Of a stretch of 40,445 nucleotides of DNA, positions 16,295-23,600 are shown piece by piece (within the stretch, counting starts at the first letter, position 1; every line of letters starts with the position of its first letter). Where the stretch lies: contig JAMPDP010000009.1 of NCBI GenBank assembly GCA_023665605.1, positions 1 to 40,445 on the forward strand, read 5' to 3'. The notes beneath the pieces are model-generated. The model was not told the origin of the DNA. It saw only the letters and a list, made by a program, of their open reading frames with translations, and did no database searches. This DNA is from Candidatus Amulumruptor caecigallinarius. GTDB lineage: Bacteria; Bacteroidota; Bacteroidia; Bacteroidales; Muribaculaceae. The position numbers were made by a program, and so were the translations under genes.

Positions 16295-17404
16295 CTACAT
16301 TAGATAACAACAAAGATAGCGAAAAGATGCCAACAACCGCGGAAGCAGCTTCCGGCCGGCCATGAGCGCCACGGCAGCCGCGAGCCACCAGAAGGCGTTG
16401 AGCCTCCATTGCTGCCAGCGGGAGAGCTTTGCTGGGACGGGAGTAGCCACCGGTACCGGCACTTCACGTATGCGCGTGATGGTGCGCGTGATGGTGTCGG
16501 AGGTGCGTGGCACTGTCACTTGAGAGTGCAGGGGTACAGGCTTGGTGAGCAGGGAGTGGCCCAGACGGCCATCCGGGGCTATCCATGCTTGTGAGAGGGC
16601 GTGGTCAGTCTCCAGACGGCTCACGGAGTCGTTGGTGAGCCTGTCAGCGTGTTGCTGCGGGAGGCGCACGGTGACATCGACAGTGTCGAGGCGAGTCACG
16701 CTGACATGACCGGCGCGTAGCGAGTCGGCAGTGTGGAGCGTCGGGGCATCCACCACCACGGCAGCTCGCGGCGCACCGCATGACACCAGCATAGCCGGCA
16801 ACGACAATGCAGCCAGATAGGTAGCGAGAGCCTTGATGCGTCGCTTCCAGCCATTGATGAAACGCCGCTGCGAGGGGTTGCGTGCCACCAGTCGGTCCAC
16901 ATAGTCCAGTCGCGCCTGTATAAGACGGTCCACGAGCGCCTGCTCATCAGCCTCGATAGCGTCGCAGAGCGCACGGAGAGTGACAGGCCCCACCTTGCCG
17001 TCAGGCTTCACGCCGAGCACCCTCTGCGGCACCTTGATGCCATAGATGCCGGAAGCCCACACGAAGTCCACAAGGATATTCGCCACACGCTGCGAAGGAA
17101 TCAGGTCAGCCAACCAGCGATCCCAGTAGCCGGTGCGGAATATCTCGCCCCAGTGTTCCGCCGGCATATTGCGGAGGTCATTCTTGGAGGGTTCGGGGAG
17201 GTTTTTGCGGCGACAGAATGCGCGATATGTGTCGAGGGTCACGCCCGTGAAGGTAGCCCCGCCGCGGTCATGCGGGTCCTCGGAGTAGCCTGTGGCGAAC
17301 GCGCGGCAGATCATGGCATGCAGCGATACCCGCCGGGCAAATTTCAGGTCGATACCGGCCTCATGCGATACAATAAATGGAATAAGCAATTCAGATTTAG
17401 CCAT
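16295..17404 (-). CDS. GH108 muramidase fused to a spanin-like membrane tail
   Basis: The start MAKSELLIPFIVSHEAG gives 369 residues; a longer frame to 17431 is less natural. Residues 1-90 are a GH108 (ZliS/endolysin-type) muramidase: HEAG holds the expected catalytic Glu, followed by GYSEDPHDRGGATFTGVTLDTY. Residues about 115-175 fit PG_binding_3 (VLGVKPDGKVGPVTLRAL). From about 195 the sequence changes to LAALSLPAMLVSCG, a lipobox-like stretch, then Thr/Val-rich DTV/DTI repeats, a proline patch, KLSRWQQWRLNAFWWLAAAV and a basic end. That layout matches the small accessory lipoproteins beside endolysins in Bacteroidales phages. No other phage gene is nearby, so it may be a domesticated lysis gene. 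Confidence 0.75.
   Translation of the reverse strand: MAKSELLIPFIVSHEAGIDLKFARRVSLHAMICRAFATGYSEDPHDRGGATFTGVTLDTYRAFCRRKNLPEPSKNDLRNMPAEHWGEIFRTGYWDRWLADLIPSQRVANILVDFVWASGIYGIKVPQRVLGVKPDGKVGPVTLRALCDAIEADEQALVDRLIQARLDYVDRLVARNPSQRRFINGWKRRIKALATYLAALSLPAMLVSCGAPRAAVVVDAPTLHTADSLRAGHVSVTRLDTVDVTVRLPQQHADRLTNDSVSRLETDHALSQAWIAPDGRLGHSLLTKPVPLHSQVTVPRTSDTITRTITRIREVPVPVATPVPAKLSRWQQWRLNAFWWLAAAVALMAGRKLLPRLLASFRYLCCYLM
16311..16318 (-). promoter_or_regulatory. -7 box TATCTTTG for the six-hairpin lipoprotein gene
   Basis: The minus-strand TATCTTTG lies 44 bases before the ATG at 16266, inside the last codons of the muramidase fusion. It would allow separate expression of the lipoprotein. No -33 match was found. 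Confidence 0.45.
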
Positions 17405-17480
17405 AAGAAAAGCAGTTAAACAGGTTAGCAAACTCTCCTCAGCCGGACGGGCACCAACCGCACAACCGGGGATTACGCTG

Positions 17481-17488
17481 CAAAATTA
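17481..17488 (-). promoter_or_regulatory. -7 box TAATTTTG for the muramidase fusion gene
   Basis: The minus-strand TAATTTTG lies 76 bases before the ATG at 17404 and matches TAnnTTTG. The rest of 17405-17578 shows no gene. Confidence 0.4.
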
Positions 17489-17578
17489 CTGCGCCCACTT
17501 GCCGCTGAACCCGCAACTTCGCACCACCCCCCGATTTTAACATTCCGCAGCCGGTGCCACTGTCTCCGCCCCGAGCAA

Positions 17579-17626
17579 GATTAAACATGATTAATCAGGA
17601 TTAATCGGGATTAATCTTGATTTTTG
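17579..17626. repeat. Left GATTAATC array (five 10-bp units)
   Basis: Five octamers start at 17579, 17589, 17599, 17609 and 17619, each followed by a two-base spacer except the last, a decayed GATTTTTG. Three are the perfect palindrome GATTAATC. The period is 10 bases, close to one helical turn. Bases 17579-17610 are repeated exactly at 18514-18545. The array ends about 55 bases before the promoter box of the four-helix gene. Confidence 0.9.
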
Positions 17627-17658
17627 TGGAAATTTTTTGGGAAAAGAGGGATGGGGGC

Positions 17659-17689
17659 TTGGGGAGGACGGCCATTTGCGTTATTTTTG
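17659..17689 (+). promoter_or_regulatory. Promoter of the four-helix-bundle gene
   Basis: TATTTTTG at 17682-17689 matches TAnnTTTG; a TTG about 20 bases upstream (17659-17661) may be the -33 box. It lies between the left array and the ATG at 17723, so a protein bound to the array would sit just upstream of RNA polymerase. Confidence 0.55.
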
Positions 17690-17722
17690 TGGGCAAGAAA
17701 CTAAATCTAATATCAGCTTGCC

Positions 17723-18469
17723 ATGGGTGTGAGTATCCTCTTTTCGCAATCTTATTACTGGCTCAATTCCTGGATTTTAGCTAATGTCGTGCAACTATCG
17801 ATACAGGCATTTTGCGACCGACATCTGGACTACCGGATGGATCCCGGACGACGATTGTATGACCAGATGGTGATGGCAGCGCGTTGCGGTGTGGCCAACA
17901 TTGCCGAAGGCTCCGCACGGCATTCAACTTCAATCGAAACAGAACTCAGGCTGTTGGATGTGGCGCGAGCAAGCATAGATGAATTACAGGGCGACCTGTT
18001 CAACTTCCTTTTGCGAAAGGAGGCGGATGTGTGGGCTATCGGCAATGTCGAACGTGAGGCCATCTGGCATATTCAGTTGGACCCCCCCCACTACTCCAAC
18101 AGCTATCTGCATGATGCAGGATGCCACATTCTCAGACAGAAGAAAAAATTTGACCGCTGGCTAAAAAGTGGCAATGCCGTGACTGAGGCTAATGCGCTAC
18201 TCTTACTATGTCTACGCCTTAACAAGATGCTTCAGGCACAGATGCAGAGCCAGCTTGAGGTATTCAAGCAAACGGGTGGCTTCACCGAAAACATGACCAC
18301 CGAGCGACTCCATGCACGTCAAGCCCAGTCAACAGCAGCCGGAGCCCCCAGCTGCCCAATATGTGGCAAGCCGATGCTCAGGCGAATGCAGAAGAAAGGT
18401 TCCGGCCAGGGACGTGAGTTTTGGGGCTGCAGTGCATATCCGGCTTGCAAGGGGCTCCGCCCTATATGA
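17723..18469 (+). CDS. Four-helix-bundle suffix protein with topoisomerase-type zinc finger
   Basis: The 248-residue product resembles the bS23/Avd-like four-helix-bundle superfamily: DQMVMAARCGVANIAEGSAR followed by ETELRLLDVARASIDELQGD, continuing through the suffix region DAGCHILRQKKKFDRWL. Near the C-terminus CPICGKPMLRR and REFWGCSAYPACKG form a topoisomerase I-type C4 zinc finger with Cys211, Cys214, Cys236 and Cys242, which suggests nucleic-acid binding. The family has no established function that I know of. The gene is bracketed by phased GATTAATC palindrome arrays sharing a 32-base perfect repeat, and its first codons look more AT-rich than neighbouring genes, both consistent with acquisition as a unit. 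The reading frame looks intact. Confidence 0.85.
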   Translation: MGVSILFSQSYYWLNSWILANVVQLSIQAFCDRHLDYRMDPGRRLYDQMVMAARCGVANIAEGSARHSTSIETELRLLDVARASIDELQGDLFNFLLRKEADVWAIGNVEREAIWHIQLDPPHYSNSYLHDAGCHILRQKKKFDRWLKSGNAVTEANALLLLCLRLNKMLQAQMQSQLEVFKQTGGFTENMTTERLHARQAQSTAAGAPSCPICGKPMLRRMQKKGSGQGREFWGCSAYPACKGLRPI

Positions 18470-18483
18470 GTGCTTGTCGTCGG

Positions 18484-18581
18484 GAATACGCAGGATTTAT
18501 CGGGATTAATCAGGATTAAACATGATTAATCAGGATTAATCGGGAATAATCGGGATTTAACATGATTAATCGGGATTGGGT
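18484..18581. repeat. Right GATTAATC array (about ten 10-bp units)
   Basis: Starting 15 bases after the four-helix gene stops, octamers recur every 10 bases: intact GATTAATC at 18504, 18524, 18534 and 18564, near matches at 18494, 18514, 18544 and 18554, and decayed units at the edges (18484, 18574). The two-base spacers are mostly GG, AG or AT. It is in the same orientation as the left array and contains the 32-base identical stretch (18514-18545). Confidence 0.9.
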
Positions 18582-18597
18582 GGGGATGGGGGTGGGG
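18578..18597 (+). other. G-quadruplex-type motif
   Basis: GGGTGGGGATGGGGGTGGGG has four runs of three or more G with loops of one or two bases, a strong G-quadruplex pattern. It touches the end of the right array. The following 120 bases remain G-rich on this strand and hold no gene. Confidence 0.7.
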
Positions 18598-18776
18598 ATG
18601 GTAGCTTGGATGTGGGCTGGAGGGGTTGTGGGGGCGGTGAGGGGGTGAAAATAGTAGTGGGAGCGGTAGGTAGCGGGTAGTAGCACCCATGTCCTGCGGG
18701 GTTCAGATTGGGGGTTATATATCGCTATTATACTGCGTTGATGATTAAAAGATTATGAAATGCGGGAGTTTTTCTT

Positions 18777-18784
18777 TACCTTTG
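18777..18784 (+). promoter_or_regulatory. -7 box TACCTTTG for the GLUG/amylase locus
   Basis: This perfect TAnnTTTG box lies 163 bases before the GLUG protein ATG. The leader contains an inverted repeat, GGAGGT (18827-18832) with ACCTCC (18846-18851), possibly a regulatory hairpin. Confidence 0.65.
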
Positions 18785-18947
18785 TTGTCGCAAGGCCAAA
18801 GCCCGGCGGCAAATCCTGAAAATCTCGGAGGTTGCCAAAATGACGACCTCCTGCCATCACAAACTTCCCCGGACAGCGGCCAAGCGCTCTTTCTTATCTC
18901 CAATCAATCTATAAATTCAATCATTAACCAAAACCAACCAAAACCAC

Positions 18948-20564
18948 ATGAAACACCTCTTACGTACGGTGGTGACTGTCATCTGCTCTCTGGCAGCTCC
19001 TGTGGCGGCGAGTGCGGCCACTCTGAGCACCGACCCCTCGCCTATCATCAGCAACAAGGCAGTGAAAGTGACCATCAGCGGCCAGGACCTTGGCAGCGAC
19101 GTGTATTGCTACACGTGGGTGGCAGACCTCAACGGGTCAGAGAAACAGATTGTGACGTGGGATGCATGCATCAACGCCAAGTTTAAGATGACTGCCAGCG
19201 GGTCGACGTACACGCTGACCATCAGCAACATCCAGGAGTTCTACGGCTTGAGTGACTCCGAGATGGATGGAGTGAAGAAGCTCGGCTTCATAGCCCGCAA
19301 CACCGGCGGGGGCCAGACCGACGACCTCTTCGCCGAAGTGGTGCAGGGCCGCAAGACCGCCTACTCCGGGGGTGAAGGCACCGCAGCATCACCTTTTATA
19401 ATAGGTAAGGCCCAGGACCTGAAAGACCTCGCCGGCTATCCCGCCGACTGGGAGAGCGGGGTCTACTTCAAGCAGAGTGCCAGCATCAGCGGAGCCGGAG
19501 TGACCATCGGCTCCATCGGCGCGCCCTTCAAGGCCAACTATAACGGCGACGGCTATGCCATCACCGGTGTGAGCGTGAGCCAGTCAGCCCTTGGTCAAGC
19601 CGCCGGCCTGTTCGGAGCCATTGACGGCGCCACCATCAGCAAGCTCGCCGTGAAGGATGCAGACGTGAGCGGTCACGCCTATGTGGGTGTCCTGGTGGGC
19701 TACGCCAAGAGCGGCACCATCAGCGAGTGCTACACCTCCGGCGACGTCAACGCCGCCAACCTGATAGCCGGCGGTCTGGTGGGCCTCAACGAGGGCGCCA
19801 CCATCACCAACTGCTACTCCACAGCCGCCGTGTCAGCCCGTGACCAGTATGCCATCGGCGGCCTTGTGGGCAAGAACCTCGGCACCATCCGCAACACTTA
19901 CGCCACGGGCGAGCTCACCGGCCACAACTATGTGGGCGGCCTGACCGGTGCCAACTACGGCACCGTGGCCAACAGCGTAAGCGCCAACGCGCGCATCAAC
20001 GCATCCAACGACTACGTGGCGCGCCTTGGCGGCAACAACAACCCCGAGAACAAGGCGACCAACAATGCCACCTGGGGGGGGATGCCCGCCCAGGGTAGCT
20101 GGACGAGCCACGGCGACCATGCCGACGGGCTCCGCGATGCAGACCTGACAGTAAAGAGCACCTATCAGACCACCCTCGGCTGGGACTTCAACAGCGTGTG
20201 GAAGTGGGAGACCAAAAATGGCCACTCCTACCCCATCCTCGCCGCCATGAAGGATGCTCAGGATGACCCGTTCACCACAGAGTTCTACAACACGGCAAGC
20301 ATTGAGAACGTCAGCGCCGACAACCTTGCCCAAGGCATCATCATAGTGATGAGCGGCGACGCCGCCTCCGTGATGGCCACCGACGGGAGCGCTCTTGGCA
20401 GCGTGGCCATCTACAACATGACCGGAGCCCTCGTGGCCGGAGCCAACGGCATCAGCGCCTCCGAAGTGACCCTCGACGTGGCACACCTGGCCAACGGCGT
20501 GTATGCCGTGAGCGTCATCACCGCCGACGGACGCCGTGCCAACCTCAAGGCCCTCAAGCAGTGA
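18948..20564 (+). CDS. Secreted GLUG-repeat protein
   Basis: The 538-residue product starts with a signal peptide (MKHLLRTVVTVICSLAAP, cleaved near ASA). An N-terminal domain of about 130 residues is beta-rich and not identified. Residues about 215-345 hold GLUG-type repeats: AGLFGAIDGATISKLAV, VGVLVGYAKSGTISECYTSG, GGLVGLNEGATITNCYST, GGLVGKNLGTIRNTYATG, GGLTGANYGTVANSVS. The C-terminus has VAIYNMTGALVAG and ANGVYAVSV, the short beta module of Bacteroidales surface proteins. GLUG repeats occur in adhesin-like exported proteins. It is 45 bases upstream of the double-amylase gene, so a starch-binding or scaffold role is a reasonable inference only. Confidence 0.82.
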   Translation: MKHLLRTVVTVICSLAAPVAASAATLSTDPSPIISNKAVKVTISGQDLGSDVYCYTWVADLNGSEKQIVTWDACINAKFKMTASGSTYTLTISNIQEFYGLSDSEMDGVKKLGFIARNTGGGQTDDLFAEVVQGRKTAYSGGEGTAASPFIIGKAQDLKDLAGYPADWESGVYFKQSASISGAGVTIGSIGAPFKANYNGDGYAITGVSVSQSALGQAAGLFGAIDGATISKLAVKDADVSGHAYVGVLVGYAKSGTISECYTSGDVNAANLIAGGLVGLNEGATITNCYSTAAVSARDQYAIGGLVGKNLGTIRNTYATGELTGHNYVGGLTGANYGTVANSVSANARINASNDYVARLGGNNNPENKATNNATWGGMPAQGSWTSHGDHADGLRDADLTVKSTYQTTLGWDFNSVWKWETKNGHSYPILAAMKDAQDDPFTTEFYNTASIENVSADNLAQGIIIVMSGDAASVMATDGSALGSVAIYNMTGALVAGANGISASEVTLDVAHLANGVYAVSVITADGRRANLKALKQ

Positions 20565-20609
20565 CAGTAACCATCATCACCACATTTCATTACCACCGAC
20601 AGATCAACA

Positions 20610-23600
20610 ATGAAAAAGCATAAGCAATCACTTCGCACCCGGCTTGCCGTGATGATGGGTCTGCTCGCCAGCTGCGTCACGGGCGTAGCTCTGGCCGCAG
20701 TGAACTCCGGCGACGCCACGCTCAGCGAGCTCGAGATGCGCATCGACGGCAAGAACATCATTCAGGGGTTCACCCCGAGCCGTACGGACTACACCGTGGA
20801 ACTCGACGACGCCTCGATGGTGACCATCGCCGCGGTGCCCAAGGCCTCCGACGCCACCGTGAGCATCACCCTCAACGGTACCCCGATGACCAACCTCTCG
20901 CTGGCCAACCTTGACGGCGGCGACAACACCATAATATATAGCGTGAAGAGCGGCAGTGCCACCAAGAGCTACACCGTGAAGGTGAAGACCCCGGAGGTGC
21001 TGAGGCAGAATGTGTTCGACTGGAAGAACGCCACGGTGTACTTCGTGATCACCGACCGCTTCTACAACGGCGACACCAGCAACGACAACTCCTACCACCG
21101 CAAGAGGGTGAACGGTGCAGACTGGGCCACCTTCCACGGCGGCGACCTGCGCGGCCTCACCCAGAAACTTGACTATCTTGACAAGCTCGGCATCAACGCC
21201 ATCTGGATCACCGCGCCCTACGAGCAGATGCACGGCTGGACGGGCGGCAAGAACGATGCCTTCCCCCACTATGCGTTCCACGGCTACTATGCCCTTGACT
21301 GGACATACATGGACCGCAACATGGGCACCATCGCTGACATGAAGAACTTCGTGACCGAGGCCCACAAGAGGGGTATCCGCGTGGTGATGGACATCGTGAT
21401 CAACCACACCGGCTACTCCACCCTCGATGACTGCGTGGACTATGACTTCGGCAACTTCAACGGCACACCCCAGGCCGGGTGGGTGCCCTCCGGCAACCCC
21501 TACTCGATGTGGGCCGAGAACAACGCAGTGTCATTCAACGCCAACAGCCAGGGCAAGTGGGGCAACTGGTGGAGCGGCTGGGTGCGCGCTTTCGGCGACC
21601 GTGACTGGGGCCAGAGCGCCGGCTTTGCCCGCGAGGGTGGCGACGACAAGACCATGAGCCTCGCCGGCCTCCCCGACGTTGTGACCGAGAGCACATCATC
21701 TGTGGCCATCCCCCCGTTCCTGAAGAAGAAGTGGGCCGCCGAGACCAGCGGTGACTACGCCAACTACCGTCTGCCCAACGTAGACGCATGGCGCCAGGAC
21801 AACAAGGGAGCACCCGCCGACTACCTCATCAACTGGCTCGCCGGCTGGGTGGAGTACTTCGGCATAGACGGCTTCCGCTGCGACACCGCCAAGCATGTGG
21901 AGCTCAACCGCTGGAACCAGCTCAAGCAGGCTTGCAAGCAGGCACTGAAAAACTGGCGCACCTCCGACCGCGCCGACGAGTATGCCAAGACCTGGACCGA
22001 TGACTTCTGGATGACCGGCGAGTGCTTCGGCTGGCAGCACGGCGACACCGGCTACTTCAGTCAGGGAGGCTTCGACTCAATGATCAACTTCGCCTTCAAC
22101 TCCTCCGAGGGGTCGCAGGGTCGCACCCCCACCACCGACGACTGGGCTTACTACTCCAACTTCTGCAACGCAAACGCAAGCAACCCGCAGGTGCTCAACT
22201 ACGTGTCAAGCCATGACACCGGGCTGCACCGTCCCGGCGACCAGAAGAAGGTGGCCGACATGCTCCTGCTCTGCCCCGGCGGCGCACAGATATATTACGG
22301 CGACGAGACCTCACGCGGCTACATGGATGGCTGCGGCGGCGACGCCTCCATGACCACCCGCTCCGACTTCAACTGGGACGCCGTGGACAACGCCGTGAAC
22401 AAGCACTGGCAGAAAGTGGGTCAGTTCCGCCGCCGCAATGTGGCAGTGGGAGCCGGCATCAACACCAGCCTCGGCAGCGACACCTACGGCCGCAAGTATG
22501 ACAAAAACGGCTATCAGAACGCCGTGGTAATCCGCCTGAACACCTCCGCCGGTCAGAGCTACACCGTGAACGTGGGCGACCACTTCGCTGACGGCGCCAA
22601 GGTGATGGATGGCTACAACACCGCCACCGTGGCTACCGTTAGCGGCGGCAAGGTGACTATGCCGGCCAGCGGCAGCATCCTGCTGATAGAGCCTTACGGC
22701 AAGATTTCCAGCGACCCCGTAATCGTAAATCCCCCCAACCCCTCGGCTCCGGTGGTTACGGCCAGCCCCGCGAGCGGCGCCACGTTTGACGACAACATCA
22801 CGGTGACGCTGACCGCGAACCCCTCCGTAGCTATCCACTACACCACCGACGGCTCCACCCCCACGGCCTCATCGGCTGTATACAGCTCACCGCTGACCTT
22901 CACGAGCACCGTCACCGTGCAGACCTACGTGGCCAACGAGGCCGGCAGCAACGTGCAGAGCTTCACCTACACCAAGAATGACATCGTAACGCCCCCCACC
23001 CCCACGGGCCACGTGGTGTACTTCGACAACTCCTCGGCCAACTGGGGGAGCGTCTACTGCTACGCATGGAGCCAGGGGGCCTCAGACCAGAACGCCGGCT
23101 GGCCCGGTGTGCAGATGACCAAGGTTGACGGCAACGTGTACAGCTACAAGGCAGACAACGCCTATGTCAACGTGATCTTCTCCAACGGCAGCGGCGACCA
23201 GACCGGCGACCTGAGCTGGAAAGACGGCTACATCTACAAGAAGGATGGCAGCAGCTCACAGTATCAGGGGGGCGGCGACGACCCCACCCCTCCGACGCCC
23301 GTTGACGGCACGGTAAAGGTGTACTACAAGGGTTCATGGAATCCCGTGAACGTGTATATCTACGCCGACGGCCAGGGTGACAACGGCAGCTGGCCCGGCA
23401 AGGCCATGACCAAGGAGAGCGGCAAGGATTACTGGAGCTACACCGTGCCTGACAATCTGAAGAACGGTCAGGTAATCTTCAACAACGGCTCCGAGCAGTA
23501 TCCGGCAGCCCAGCAGCCCGGTCTGCAGCTGTCCGGAAAGTCAATGATGTATGACGGCTCCAACTGGAGCGAGTTCAGCGAAGGTCCTCAGAAGCCGACA

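Noticed and set aside
16295-17404. Prophage remnant
   Set aside because: Only the lysin-like gene is phage-like; no integrase, capsid, tail or terminase gene adjoins it, so a prophage is not supported.
17579-18581. CRISPR array
   Set aside because: The units are 8-base palindromes with 2-base spacers, not 25-40 base repeats with unique spacers, and no cas gene is nearby.
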